Origin: Delphinus delphis
Lineage: Eukaryota; Chordata; Mammalia; Artiodactyla; Delphinidae
Assembly (NCBI RefSeq): GCF_949987515.2
Contig: NW_027192658.1
Span: 2,976,001-3,040,000 of the forward strand
Length of the DNA: 64,000 nt
Direction of reading: 5' to 3'
Made by a program: the position numbers and the translations under genes. This document shows positions 38,201 through 50,160 of this stretch, piece after piece. Every line of letters begins with the position of its first letter. Positions within the stretch are counted from its first letter, which is position 1. A model generated the notes under the pieces. It ran no database searches and was not told the origin of the DNA. It worked only from the letters and a program-made list of their open reading frames with translations.

Positions 38201-41200
38201 CTTGGAGAGTCAGTGCCTTTAACCTCCTGTTTGGCCCAGTTTGCAATTTCTGCGGAAGATGAACAGGAATAGCGAGAACCAATGAGAGACTAGCTGGAGG
38301 TGTCTGGACGGGCAAATTTAACTCTCATTTCCCACCAGGAAGAGGAAATAACCAAAGGCTCAGCGTGCCGTGCCGGAACCAGATTAGGGCCTGAAGCCAT
38401 CCTGCGGTGTTGCGGCCAGGTCACAAGAAAGCAAGTTGAAGAAAGGAGCTCAGGGGCACTGTAATTCACAAACCTGCAGAGTTATAAATGACAGCTATCG
38501 TCCAATAATAGACTGAAGTAAGGCTGCCAAGAGGACTTGAAAGCGGGGCAGAATTGCAGGAAACCCATTTCAGGAGGTAGACTGGAATTGCATTGAAAGC
38601 ATAGGAAAAGAGGCAGAACGTCCACAATGATGCACTTGGCCAAAAAGGGCGTATGCGTTTTTTCCTGAATATATTCAGGAAAAAACGCATACGCCCTTTT
38701 TGGCCAACCAAGCAAGCTTGCAAAGGAAATCTGCACTACAATGAAGTCTCACTTCCCCCCGGTCAAAAGGGCCATCTGAAAAAAGTGTAAAATCCAGAAA
38801 GGCAGGACAGGCCATGGAGAACTGGGAGCCTTGTTATGCTGATGGGCGGGATGTAAATTGCCAACAACCACTCGGGAGAAGTGTATGGTGTTTCCTGAAA
38901 CATCTAAAAAACAAAGCAACAGAGCCTAGGGCACTTCCACTTATGGTCCTATAGCTTAGGGAAATTAAAATCAAAAAGACACAGCCACCTCAATGTTTGG
39001 GACGCCTCCGTTTACAAGAACCTCGTTTACCGTACAAGTTCAATATCACAGAAAGTGAAAAATGGATAAAGAACTTGTGGTACTTACGTACAATGCAGTA
39101 TCACTCAGCAATGAAATCTATGTCATCAGGCCCGTAGCAGCATAATGAGTGGATTCAGGTACGATGATTCTAACTGAAATAAGTCACACAGAAAAAGAAA
39201 CATCATAAGATATCACTAATACACGGAATGTAAACTTGGCTACACAGGAACTGCATTCCAAAACAGAACAGGGTCTCAAATTTAGAAAACCAACTTATGC
39301 TTGCTTAAGGGGAAAGGTGAGTTGGGGTGCTGCATAAAACCAGAGATTGAAATGAGCACAGATAAAGTTCCTTAAGCCAAATATGGAATAGACAAGAGCT
39401 ACTCCTTGCTCAACGAAATGGACTCAACACCGCATATTAAACGCCTAAGAATGTACCTGACTAGTAAGTATCTTAAAACCTATGGATTGCTATGTCTCCG
39501 AAAGAGAATCAAGCATGTGTACAGGGGCATAAACGCAGCAGTGATAGGATTGGAGAGGTTCGGTGAGCAAATGAAGACCCTTTGAAGTCATATTGCATGG
39601 TACCCATTCCACGGGTTTCAAATACCCAGGTTTTAGGTATTCTTCCTTCAGCTAAAATATGCATGTGGAACCCAGAGTATGATCAACCATGTGATCGGGA
39701 GACGTGTTCAAATATGTCTCAGTTTTCCTCCCCTGGTACTCGGGTGCAACATTCCAGACGCTTTACTAACACTCTCCCCACTTGGAGAGTCAGTCCCTTT
39801 AACCTCCTGTTTGGCCCAGTTTGCAATTTCTGCGGAAGATGAACAGGAATAGCGAGAACCAATGAGAGGCTAGCTGGAGGTGTCTGGACGGGCAAATTTA
39901 ACTCTCATTTCCCACCAGGAGGAGGAAATAACCAAAGGCTCAGGGTGCCGTGCCAGAACCAGATTAGGGCCTGAAGCTATCCTGCGGTGTTGCGGCCAGG
40001 TCACAAGAAAGCGTTTGAAGAAACGAGCTCAGGGGCACTGTAATTCACAAACCTGCAGAGTTATAAATGACAGCTATCGTCCAAAAATAGACTGAAGTAA
40101 GGCTGCCAAGAGGACTTGAAAGCGGGGCAGAATTGCAGGAAACCGATTTCAGGAGGTAGACTGAAATTGCATTGAAAGCATAGGAAAAGAGGCAGAACGT
40201 CCACAATGATGCACTTGGCCAAAAAGGGCGTATGCGTTTTTTCCTGAATATATTCAGGAAAAAACGCATACGCCCTTTTTGGCCAACAAAGCAAGCTTGC
40301 AAAGGAAATCTGCACTGCAATGAAGTCTCACTTCCCCCCGGTCAAAAGGGCCAACTGAAAAAAGTGTAAAATCCAGAAAGGCAGGACAGGCCATGGAGAA
40401 CTGGGAGCCTTGTTATGCTGATGGGCGGGATGTAAATTGCCAACAGACACACGGGAGAAATGTATGGTGTTTCCTGAAACATCTAAAAAACAAAGCAACA
40501 GAGCCTAGGGCACTGCCACTTATGGTCCTATAGCTTAGGGAAATTAAAATCAAAAAGACACAGCCACCCCAAAGTTTGGGACGCCTCTGTTTACAAGAAA
40601 ATCGTTTACAGTACAAGTTCAACATCGCAGAAAGTGAAAAATGGATAAAGAAGTTGTGGTATTTACTTACAAAGCAATATCACTCAGCAATGAAATCTAT
40701 GTCATCAGGCCCTTAGCAGCACAATGAGTGGATTCAGGTATGATGATTCTAACTGAAATAAGTCACACAGAAAAAGAAACATCATAAGATATCAGTAATA
40801 CACGGAATGTAAACTTGGCTACACAGGAACTGAATTACAGAACAGAACAGGGTCTCAAATTTAGATAACCAACTTATGCTTGCTTAAGGGGAAAGGTGAG
40901 TTGGGGTGCTGCATAAAACCAGAGATTGAAATGAGCACAGATAAAGTCCTTAAGTCAAATATGGAATAGACAAGAGCTACTCCTTGCTCAACGAAATGGA
41001 CTCAACACCGCATATTAAACGCCTAAGAATGTACCTGACTAGTAAGTATCGTAAAACCTATAGATTGCTATGTCTCCGAAAGAGAATCAAGCATGTGTAC
41101 AGGGGCATAAACGCAGCAGTGATAGGAGTGGAGAGGTTCGGTGAGCAAATGAAGACCCTTTGAAGTCATATTGCATGGTACCCATTACACGGGTTTCAAC

Positions 41201-44200
41201 TACCCAGGTTTTAGGTATTCTTCCTTCAGCTAAATCATGCATGTGGAACCCAGAGTATGATCAACCATGTGATCGGGAGACGTGTTCAAATATGTCTCAG
41301 TTTTCCTCCCCTGGTACTCGGGTGCAACATTCCAGACGCTTTACTAACACTCTCCCCACTTGGAGAGTCAGCGCCTTTAACCTCCTGTTGGGCCCAGTTT
41401 GCAATTTCTGCGGAAGATGAACAGGAATAGCGAGAACCAATTAGAGGCTAGCTGGAGGTGTCTGGACGGGCAAATTTAACTCTCATTTCCCACCAGGAGG
41501 AGGAAATAACCAAAGGCTCAGGGTGCCGTGCCAGAACCAGATTAGGGCCTGAAGCCATCCTGCGGTGTTGCGGCCAGGTCACAAGAAAGCGAGTTGAAGA
41601 AAGGAGCTCAGGGGCACTGTAATTCACAAACCTGCAGAGTTATAAATGACAGCTATCGTCCAAAAATAGACTGAAGTAAGGCTGCCAAGAGGACTTGAAA
41701 GCGGGGCAGAATTGCAGGAAACCGATTTCAGGAGGTAGACTGAAATTGCATTGAAAGCATAGGAAAAGAGGCAGAACGTCCACAATGATGCACTTGGCCA
41801 AAAAGGGCGTATGCGTTTTTTCCTGAATATATTCAGGAAAAAACGCATACGCCCTTTTTGGCCAACCAAGCAAGCTTGCAAAGGAAATCTGCACTGCAAT
41901 GAAGTTCACTTCCCCCCGGTCAAAAGGGCCAACTGAAAAAAGTGTAAAATCCAGAAAGGCAGGACAGGCCATGGAGAACTGGGAGCCTTGTTATGCTGAT
42001 GGGCGGGATGTAAATTGCCAACAGACACTCGGGAGAAATGTATGGTGTTTCCTGAAACATCTAAAAAACAAAGCAACAGAGCCTAGGGCACTGCCACTTA
42101 TGGTCCTATAGCTTAGGGAAATTAAAATCAAAAAGACACAGCCACCCCAATGTTTGGGACGCCTCTGTTTACAAGAACCTCGTTTATAGTACAAGTTCAA
42201 CATCGCAGAAAGTGAAAAATGGATAAAGAAGTTGTGGTATTTACTTACAAAGCAATATCACTCAGCAATGAAATCTATGTCATCAGGCCCTTAGCATCAC
42301 AATGAGTGGATTCAGGTATGATGATTCTAACTGAAATAAGTCACACAGAAAAAGAAACATCATAAGATATCACTAATACACGGAATGTAAACTTGGCTAC
42401 ACAGGAACTGCATTCCAAAACAGAACAGGGTCTCAAATTTAGAAAACCAACTTATGCTTGCTTAAGGGGAAAGGTGAGTTGGGGTGCTGCATAAAACCAG
42501 AGATTGAAATGAGCACACATAAAGTTCCTTAAGCCAAATATGGAATAGACAAGAGCTACTCCTTGCTCAACGAAATGGACTCAACACCGCATATTAAACG
42601 CCTAAGAATGTACCTGACTAGTAAGTATCTTAAAACCTATGGATTGCTATGTCTCCGAAAGAGAATCAAGCATGTGTACAGGGGCATAAACGCAGCAGTG
42701 ATAGGATTGGAGAGGTTCGGTGAGCAAATGAAGACCCTTTGAAGTCATATTGCATGGTACCCATTCCACGGGTTTCAACTACCGAGGTTTTAGGTATTCT
42801 TCCTTCAGCTAAAATATGCATGTGGAACCCAGAGTATGATCAACCATGTGATCGGGAGACGTGTTCAAATATGTCTCAGTTTTCCTCCCCTGGTACTCGG
42901 GTGCAACATTCCAGACGCTTTACTAACACTCTCCCCACTTGGAGAGTCAGTCCCTTTAACCTCCTGTTTGGCCCAGTTTGCAATTTCTGCGGAAGATGAA
43001 CAGGAATAGCGAGAACCAATGAGAGGCTAGCTGGAGGTGTCTGGACGGGCAAATTTAACTCTCATTTCCTACCAGGAAGAGGAAATAACCAAAGGCTCAG
43101 CGTGCCGTACCAGAACCAGATTAAGGCCTGAAGCCATCCTGCGGTGTTGCGGCCAGCTCAAAAGAAAGCGAGTTGAAGAAAGGAGCTCAGGGGCACTATA
43201 ATTCACAAACCTGCAGAGTTATAAATGACAGCTATCGTCCAAAAATAGACTGAAGTAAGGCTGCCAAGAGGACTTGAAAGCGGGGCAGAATTGCAGGAAA
43301 CCGATTTCAGGAGGTAGACTGGAATTGCATTGAAAGCATAGGAAAAGAGGCAGAACGTCCACAATGATGCACTTGGCCAAAAAGGGCGTATGCGTTTTTT
43401 CCTGAATATATTCAGGAAAAAACGCATACGCCCTTTTTGGCCAACCAAGCAAGCTTGCAAAGGAAATCTGCACTACAATGAAGTCTCACTTCCCCTCGGT
43501 CAAAAGGGCCATCTGTAAAAAGTGTAAAATCCAGAAAGGCAGGACTGGCCATGGAGAACTGGGAGCCTTGTTATGCTGATGGGCGGGATGTAAATTGCCA
43601 ACAACCACTCGGGAGAAGTGTATGGTGTTTCCTGAAACATCTAAAAAACAAAGCAACAGAACCTAGGGCACTTCCACTTATGGTCCTATAGCTTAGGGAA
43701 ATTAAAATCAAAAAGACACAGCCACCCCAAAGTTTGGAACGGCTCTGTTTACAAGAACCTCGTTTACAGTACAAGTTCAACATCGCAGAAAGTGAAAAAT
43801 GGATAAAGAAGTTGTGGTATTTACTTACAAAGCAATATCACTCAGCAATGAAATCTGTGTCATCAGGCCCTTAGCAGCACAATGAGTGGATTCAGGTATG
43901 ATGATTCTAACTGAAATAAGTCACACAGAAAAAGAAACATCATAAGATATCAGTAATACACGGAATGTAAACTTGGCTACACAGGAACTGAATTACAGAA
44001 CAGAACAGGGTCTCAAATTTAGAAAACCAACTTATTCTTGCTTAAGGGTAAAGGTGAGTTGGGGTGTTGCATAAAACCAGAGATTGAAATGAGCACAGAT
44101 AAAGTTCCTTAAGCCAAATATCGAATAGACAAGAGCTACTCCTTGCTCAATGAAATGGACTCAACACCCCATATTAAACGCCTAAGAATGTACCTGACTA

Positions 44201-45289
44201 GTAAGTATCTTAAAACCTATGGATTGCTATGTCTCCGAAAGAGAATCAAGCATGTGTACAGGGGCATAAACGCAGCAGTGATAGGATTGGAGAGGTTCGG
44301 TGAGCAAATGAAGACCCTTTGAAGTCATATTGCATGGTACCCATTCCACGGGTTTCAACTACCCAGGTTTAAGGTATTCTTCCTTCAGCTAAAACATGCA
44401 TGTGGAACCTAGAGTATTATCAACCATGTGATCGGGAGACGTGTTCAAATATGTCTCAGTTTTCGTACCCTGGTACTCGGGTGCAACATTCCAGACGCTT
44501 TACTAACACTCTCCCCACGTGGAGAGTCAGTCCCTTTAACCTCCTGTTTGGTCCCGTTTGCAATTTCTGCGGAAGATGAACAGGAATAGCGAGAACCAAT
44601 GAGAGGCTAGCTGGAGGTGTCTGGACGGGCAAATTTAACTCTCATTTCCCACCAGGAAGAGGAATTAACCAAAGGCTCATCATGCCGGGCCGGAACCAGA
44701 TTAGGGCCTGAAGCCATCCTGCGGTGTTGCGTCCAGGTCACAAGAAAGCGAGTTGAAGAAAGGAGCTCAGGGGCACTGTAATTCACAAACCTGCAGAGTT
44801 ATAAATGACAGCTATCGTCCAAAAATAGACTGAAGTAAGGCTGCCTAGAGGACTTGAAAGCGGGGCAGAATTGCAGGAAACCGATTTCAGGAGGTAGACT
44901 GGAATTGCATTGAAAGCATAGGAAAAGAGGCAGAACGTCCACAATGATGCACTTGGCCAAAAAGGGCGTATGCGTTTTTTCCTGAATATATTCAGGAAAA
45001 AACGCATACGCCCTTTTTGGCCAACCAAGCAAGCTTGCAAAGAAATCTGCACTACAATGAAGTCTCACTTCCCCCCGGTCAAAAGGGCCATCTGAAGAAA
45101 GTGTATAACCCAGAAAGGCAGGACAGGCCATGGAGAACTGGGAGCCTTGTTATGCTGATGGGCGGGATGTAAATTGCCAACAGACACTCGGGAGATGTGT
45201 ATGGTGTTTCCTGAAACATCTAAAAAACAAAGCAACAGAGCCTAGGGCACTTCCACTTATGGTCCTATAGCTTAGGGAAATTAATATCA
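35281..45289 (+). repeat. Array 1, mixed monomers without clear higher-order period
   Basis: These monomers (palindromes 35479 to 44953) are ordinary in length and spacing but mosaic in their variants. Most carry the type 1 L1-derived segment; the one after palindrome 38636 carries type 2. Neighbouring monomers share some private changes: CCAGGAGGAGGAAATAACC near 39,915 and 41,492, and AAATATGCATGTGG near 39,656 and 42,812, which is two monomers apart. Some show unique changes, such as ACAGTACTAGTTC near 37,452. The mixture fits local exchange between monomers rather than block amplification. Confidence 0.7.
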
Positions 45290-45744
45290 AAAAGACACAG
45301 CAACCCCAAAATTTGGGATGGCTCTTTTTACAGAAATCTCTTCTACGGCACAAGTTAAATATCCCAGAGAGCAAATAATGGATAAAGAAGTTGCGGTACT
45401 TATGTACCACAGAATACCACTCAGCAATGAAATCTATGTCACCAGGCCCGTACCAGCATAATGAGTGCATTGAGGCACGATGATTCTAAGTGAAATAAGT
45501 CACACAGAAAAAGAAACATCATAAGGTATCACTAATACACGGAATGTGAACTTGGCTACACATGAACTGAATTACAAAACAGAACAGGGTCTCAAGTTTA
45601 GAAAACCAACTTATGCCTGCTTAAGGGGGAAGGTGAGTTGGGGTGCTGCATAAAAGCAGAGTTTGAAATTAGCACAGATACCGTTCCATAAGCCAAATAT
45701 GTAATAGACAAGAGCTACCCCTTGCTCAACGAAATGGATTCAAC
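45290..45744 (+). repeat. Decayed right edge of array 1
   Basis: From about 45,290 the last monomer departs from the array sequence. It reads TTAATATCAAAAAGACACAG, AGCAACCCCAAAATTTGGG, GTTAAATATCCCAGAGAG and ATTAGCACAGATACCGTTCC. Several of these states agree with the diverged edge monomers at 53.6-53.96 kb rather than with the homogeneous array, so this looks like an older monomer left unhomogenised at the boundary. The monomer is interrupted at 45,745 by an L1. The same edge recurs almost unchanged at about 61,620-62,076. Confidence 0.8.
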
Positions 45745-46486
45745 AATGAGGTATCACCTCACACCTGGTAGAATAGGCATCATTGAAAATCTACAAACAA
45801 AAAATGCTGGAAAGGGTGTGGAGAAAAGGAACCCTCTTCCACTATTGTTGGGAATATAAATTGATACAGTCATTATGGAGAACAATATGGAATTTCTTAA
45901 GAAACTAACAATAGAATTACCATATGATACAGCAATCCCAGTACTGGACATATACCCAGACAAAACCATAAATCAAAAAGAGTCATTCACCGCAATGTTC
46001 ATTACATCACTATTTACAATATCGAGGTAATGGAAGCAACCTAAATGCCCACAGACAGACGAATGCATAAAGCTGTGGTACATATATAAAATGGAATATT
46101 ACTCAGCCATGAAAAGGAATGAAATTGGGTCATTTGTAGAGACGTCGATGGATCTAGAGACTGTCATACAGAGTGAAGTAAGTCAGAAAGAGAAAAACAA
46201 ATCTTGTATATTCATGCATATATGTGGAACCTAGAAAAACTGTACAGATTAACCATTTTGCAAGGCATAAATAGAGCAACAGATGTAGACAACAAACGTA
46301 TGGACAACAAGGGGGGAAAGCTGTTGGGGGGGTGGTGGTGGGAGGAGTTGAGAGACTGGGATTGGCATGTATACATTTATATGTATAAAATAGATAACCA
46401 ATAAGAACCTGCTGTATAAAAATATAAAATAAAATTCAAAATTAAAAAGAAGTAAAATTTAAAAAATAAAACAGAAAAAACAATTA
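45745..46486 (+). mobile_element. 5'-truncated L1 retrotransposon, inserted in the last monomer
   Basis: The sequence changes from satellite to an L1 3' end at ATGAGGTATCACCTCACACC. Further landmarks are AATGCTGGAAAGGGTGTGGA, TATGGAGAACAATATGG, AAAATGGAATATTACTCAGC and GTCATACAGAGTGAAGTAAG. A 3' UTR with a G-rich run (46,310-46,345) follows, then TAAGAACCTGCTGTATAAA and an A-rich tail to about 46,486. It is plus-strand, lacks everything before the last part of ORF2, and has a broken reading frame. It is much closer to consensus L1 than the L1 part of the satellite monomer and so is younger. I could not find target-site duplications; the satellite does not resume on the right. Confidence 0.9.
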
Positions 46487-46670
46487 TTCCCTGCACATAC
46501 ATGTATTTATATGAATAAATTATTTCCATGCTTATATCTGTAAATACAAAAAAGAGGAATAAAATCTACCTTGAACCAAAAACGAAAAAGAGAAAAAAAA
46601 CACAGAACCCACCAGTTACACAGAGGAAAACCGTATCAGGGCACTTGCTCCAGTTGTAAACAATTCTGAA
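46487..46670. other. A/T-rich non-satellite stretch, nothing recognised
   Basis: This A-rich sequence directly after the L1 tail contains AAAAACGAAAAAGAGAAAAA and ends in a less biased stretch (CACTTGCTCCAGTTG). It may include extended or slipped L1 tail. No gene, SINE or other repeat is recognisable. A near-identical copy lies at 62,818-63,001. Confidence 0.5.
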
Positions 46671-47780
46671 GTTGGTCAGTGGTGGGGAATCGTCTCCCAT
46701 TCAGCCAGCAGCCCCCACGCAACAAGCGTCCTCATTGCAAAGCTGGGGCACCGTGCCGAGGCATCTGTGAGTAAACGTGAGCTGAGCCCCAGGCCAGTTG
46801 CTGCTGAACTATTCCCACCCGTCCCAGGTAAAACACCTGAATATATACAAGGACTTGAAAGCCTAGAGGAAGGGCCATAGAGCCACACGAGTGACAGCAT
46901 GCCGGCCGACTTGGTGCCTGCAGGCCAGCCAGGATGGTCCTGGCCCTGGGTGCTCTTCTGGAAGATTTCCATTTCCCTGCCTGAGATACCCGTCCTGTCC
47001 CTGCCCCCACTGCTTTTTTCCTTCCTCACCTCTGCCCAGGGAGAAATTCCAGCAGCAGGTATGGGTGACACATCCTCTTCTTTAGCAGGTGGCAGCCTGG
47101 CAACTGCTGCAGAAAGTCCAGCAGAGCCCCACTCACACTGGGCCACCCACAAAGCCGTGGCCTCTCACTCCCTCCCACCAGCCCAGCCCCGAGACTGCTG
47201 ACAGGGCAGAGAAAATGGCGTCAGGCACGGCTGCAGGGGCTCTTGCTGCCTGGAGTGGTATTTATATTGATCTCAACCCAGGCACACCTGGGGAGGGCTG
47301 GCCGGCACGGTAAGGCTGCCCAGGTCAGCCAATCATCACCCCTCAGGGGCTCACAGTTGCAGAAAATGGAACTTGCTGAACCGGCCAGGTCCAAGGAACA
47401 GGTGTGGGCTCCTGAGAGTCAGGATAGACAAGGGGCTGCAGCTTTGGCTTGTTTTCTAATCATTTTATCTGGCCCATGAGTGGGAGACAACTTCAAGAAA
47501 ACCCTCTCCTAATGAGAGGAACCCAGGAGTCAGGCAGAGGAGGGGTGGGTGGTGGTTGGAGACAGAGGCCTGGTGCCCCGGGTGCAGTGGAAGTCTCTGG
47601 AAGACCAGGTGGAGGGAGGCCTCACGGAGTGATGCCCAGGGTCACAGACCTGTCGCAGCTGCTGTTTGTTAGTTCAAGTCCTGCTCTGAGGTGCTCTGTG
47701 TCAGCTCTGAGCGACAGGTGAGCTGGGGGTGCTCTGCAATGAGGGCTATGTGCACGGTTCCTGTGTGCCCAGCCCTGCCA
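46671..47780. other. GC-rich non-satellite flank, no recognised gene
   Basis: Base composition shifts sharply to GC-rich. Open frames of up to 158 codons (minus strand, 46,676-47,152) and several of 60-100 codons on both strands overlap one another, but none has a domain or family signature I know. The longest stays open in the duplicate copy at 63,007-63,483 with only a few changes, as expected from recent duplication, so this is not evidence of coding. Ordinary euchromatic flank, or an unrecognised old repeat, is the safest description. The stretch to about 47,669 recurs from about 63,002 to the window end. Confidence 0.5.
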
Positions 47781-47781
47781 C

Positions 47782-47918
47782 GGTACCTGCAAGGGTAGCT
47801 CTGTATCCTGGGAGGGGCCTGACCACGAGAGCCCCGTGGGCTGGGGTGGGGGTGGGGTACCTGCCCAGGTGAGCTCCATATTCTGGGATTGGTCTGACCA
47901 CGAGAGCCCCATGGGCTG
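47782..47918 (+). repeat. Two imperfect direct repeats of ~62 bp
   Basis: The block GGTACCTGCAAGGGTAGCTC...GAGAGCCCCGTGGGCTG (47,782-47,843) is followed after a short G-rich spacer by GGTACCTGCCCAGGTGAGCTC...GAGAGCCCCATGGGCTG (47,856-47,918). Both share CTGACCACGAGAGCCCC. The offset is about 74 bp. It lies just upstream of the first recognisable retroviral pol sequence, and I cannot say whether it belongs to the provirus. Confidence 0.75.
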
Positions 47919-47929
47919 CTGGGGACCTG

Positions 47930-49000
47930 GTAAAGGATGTCAGGACAGTCAGTGAAGCCACCGAGGATATACCTCCAGTTGCTCCTAATTCCTACACCCT
48001 GCTGGTCATTCTACCAACCACCAGGACATGGTATTCTGTATTAGTCTTCAATGATGCCTTCTTTTGTATTCCATTAGTCCCAGAGTCACAAGAAATTTTG
48101 GCTTGTGAGTGGCAGGACTCAACATACAACTAAAACAATACTTCCGGGCCGTCTGGCCCCAAGGGTGCAAAAATTCCCACACCATCTTTGGGGAAAGCTT
48201 AGCTAAAGACCTAAAAGTTCTACCTCTGGAAAAGGAAACCCTCCTTCAATATGCAGACGACATTCTGATCACCAGCCCTACTAAGGAGGCCTCTGAACTA
48301 CCAAGCCAATAAAGGATAGAAGTTGTCCAAGAAAAAGCTCAAATATCACAGACTGCGGTGACCTGCCTGGGCTTCATTCTCACAGAAGGTCAGAGAAGCC
48401 CATCCCAGGAAAGGGAAGAAACCATTTTCAGCCTTACCCCTTTCTAAAACTAGAAGACAGCTTAGGGGTTCCTGGGGAGACCAGGGTTTGCTGCTTCTGG
48501 ATCCCTAGCTACAGTCTACTAGCTGGGCCTCTATATGAAACACTGAAAGGAAAAGATGATGATCCTTTTGAATAGAATCCAGAAGTGGCCTTTCAAGAAT
48601 GGAAAGAGCAGTCAATTCAGACCCTTGCCCTGGAACTCCCTAATTTAGCTAAACCCTTTGACCTTTACATTCCCGGTGAAAGGTGAATCGCCATTGGAGA
48701 ATTAGTGCAAAAACTGGGACCACTTGAAATGGAACAATGCAAGAATGCCATCCAGGTAGGATAAACTACGGTCACTAAGGGGCTTGGCCCACTGCCACAT
48801 CTGGCCAAGATACTGGCGGTATCTAAAAACCTGGAAATCAGCAGCCCAAAAGGCCACCTCCCTCCTAAGGGAAAAGGACCCCACGTGGTGATCCTAACCA
48901 CCAACCATGCCCTGAAGTTGCAGGGTTCGCTCCGTGGGCACACCGACCTCGAGTGAGGAGGCCCTCCAACTCCAACATCCAGAGAGATAACCGGGGGCAA
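47930..49000 (+). pseudogene. pol: Endogenous retrovirus class I pol remnant (reverse transcriptase to RNase H)
   Basis: Disjointed reading frames match gammaretrovirus-type pol in the correct order. The fragment near 47,950-48,110 resembles the RT fingers and palm. The open piece at 48,109-48,312 carries the polymerase active-site box as QYADD (about 48,249-48,263), a YXDD-type motif preceded by a QG-K-SHTIFGE-like stretch. Near 48,358-48,400 is the region after the active site (LGFILTEGQ-like). At about 48,583-48,690 is the RT-RNase H connection, with a LALELPNLAKPF-like stretch. Stops and frameshifts separate the pieces, so no polymerase can be made. The family normally encodes a pol of more than 1,100 residues; only part is visible and integrase was not recognised. 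It sits between two satellite arrays. Confidence 0.85.
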
Positions 49001-49079
49001 CAGGGCACCATGACGACTCGTGTGAACATCACTTGACCTGGAGTTTCTCTCATAAAACAACAAGAGTGTGTCCCAAAAG

Positions 49080-49450
49080 AGTAGACTACTGCTTGCAGGA
49101 CTTACTGCACCCAGAGGGGAGCTAATAATCTTGGCGGGGGAACAGTATACCACACTGTCACCATAGAAAAGCCGACAGACACCGTGATGATGGTGGCCAA
49201 TAAGACCGGCTGGACTCCTGTTTACTTCAAAAGGCTGTTGACTCAGTAGCCATCATGGTCCTTGATCACCACTGACCCTGGACTGTCTGGGAGTTGAGCG
49301 GGCAGGGCTCTGACACCTGGTGCTGTTTGTACGTTAATTCAGGGGCCTAACTGAAGAAAGCGCAGACTACTGGTCAGAGCATCTAGGCTGGCAGAGACGG
49401 TCAGCCTAAGGTGGCCGAACAAATGTGGGGCGGGGTGAAACCGGCCCCCA
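49080..49450 (+). pseudogene. env: Probable endogenous retrovirus env (transmembrane subunit) remnant
   Basis: After the pol remnant, short broken frames include TWCCLYVNSGA (about 49,315-49,347), which resembles the cysteine motif region of gammaretroviral transmembrane subunits. In-frame stops interrupt it on both sides. Position between pol and an LTR-like sequence supports the call. The surface subunit is not identifiable, so there may be a large internal deletion between pol and this point. It cannot encode a functional envelope. Confidence 0.55.
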
Positions 49451-49712
49451 CAGCGTCTCTGCACATCTCTTTCCTGGACCCTTAAAGGTCATTAGAATCT
49501 ATAACACTTCCAATGCTGGTGCTCAGGTGGACGAGCAGGGAGGCAGGGGTCCTGGGGACAATCAACGTCACCGGGAGGCTGCTGGGGAGAAGCTCTGACC
49601 CTCGCCCCAGGGTATGAGGGCTCCCAACTCAGCACTCAGCAGTTACAGAAGAAGGGTCTGCACCCTCAGCACTCCAAGAATGAGGAACGGGACAAAAGGC
49701 AGAGGAGGGGTT

Positions 49713-50160
49713 TGTCCCCAGCAAAGCCCATTAAAAATCCCTGGGAGATAAAAATAGAATCTGGGCAATAAAGTCAAGTCTAACCTTTTTTATCCTTTGT
49801 GCTTTGTCTAATTTCACGTGCTCCTAGGGTCCCGCATGCAGAGGTTCCACACCCGGCACTTCAGACCAGATTTCCTAGTGCAGAATGGCTGGGTCGACAC
49901 CTCAGCTCCTGGGGCCCAGTGCAGACTCCACGATATAGAGCCTGAGCTACAGCCAACCCAGCCCTCGAGAGCTCCGCCGCCTCCCTCCCTCCCACTGACT
50001 CTGACAGGATCTCTACACAGCAGCCCAGCCCACAGCCCACGGGGTAGTGCATGCTCTCACCTTTCCATTCTCTGATCAAAATATAAAGTTTCCTTTGCTT
50101 GTGAACCAAACTCAGTCTCGATCTGTTGGCCCCAATGACACTGGGCAGGGGGACACTTGT
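49713..50160 (+). mobile_element. Probable endogenous retrovirus LTR
   Basis: A purine-rich run (GACAAAAGGCAGAGGAGGGG, about 49,690-49,709) looks like a polypurine tract and is followed by TGTCCCC, a plausible LTR start. Inside are AGATAAAAATAG (TATA-like), a polyadenylation signal AATAAA at 49,767-49,772, and later AATATAAAGTTTCC followed by a U5-like CTCAGTCTCGATCTG. Order relative to pol and env suits a 3' LTR. Length of about 440 bp suits the family. The right end is uncertain because a primer-binding-site-like sequence follows. No second LTR was found to the left. Confidence 0.6.

Larger units (their letters stand above)
1..45744 (+). repeat. Satellite array 1: 29 tandem ~1,579-bp monomers (common cetacean satellite type)
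   Basis: The same sequence recurs head to tail 29 times in one orientation. Using the start of the central palindrome as anchor, copies lie at 738, 2318, 3896, 5474, 7054, 8632, 10212, 11790, 13369, 14949, 16526, 18105, 19684, 21264, 22843, 24423, 26002, 27581, 29161, 30741, 32321, 33900, 35479, 37057, 38636, 40215, 41794, 43373 and 44953, a spacing of 1,577-1,580 bp. Most monomers differ by only a few percent. Each carries one HindIII site just right of the palindrome (816-821 in the first), a KpnI site and a SacI site. The period matches the satellite described in killer whale; that family name is from memory. The array is cut by the window start and ends where an L1 is inserted. No monomer has a credible gene. 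Confidence 0.95.

Noticed and set aside
1..45744. CENP-B box or another centromere protein motif in the monomer
   Set aside because: The closest candidates (TTTCGTACCCTGGTACTCGGG and AGGTTCGGTGAGC) do not fit the TTCG-N4-A-N2-CGGG spacing on either strand, so I do not claim centromeric function.
1..45744. CRISPR array or a prokaryotic repeat system
   Set aside because: Units are 1.58 kb without short repeats and unique spacers, and the flanks are mammalian L1 and ERV.
46376..46486. Target-site duplication for the L1 insertion
   Set aside because: The bases before 45,745 (GGATTCAACA) are not repeated after the A-rich tail; only chance matches of 3-4 bp are present.
46676..47152. 158-codon minus-strand frame in the GC-rich flank, also open in the duplicate
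   Set aside because: No recognisable domain, overlapping open frames on the other strand, and high GC content favours chance open frames. The duplicate is too recent for its openness to mean selection.
48109..48312. Open frame with a reverse-transcriptase active-site box as a possible intact gene
   Set aside because: Only 67 codons, with the rest of pol in other frames broken by stops. It is a pseudogene fragment.
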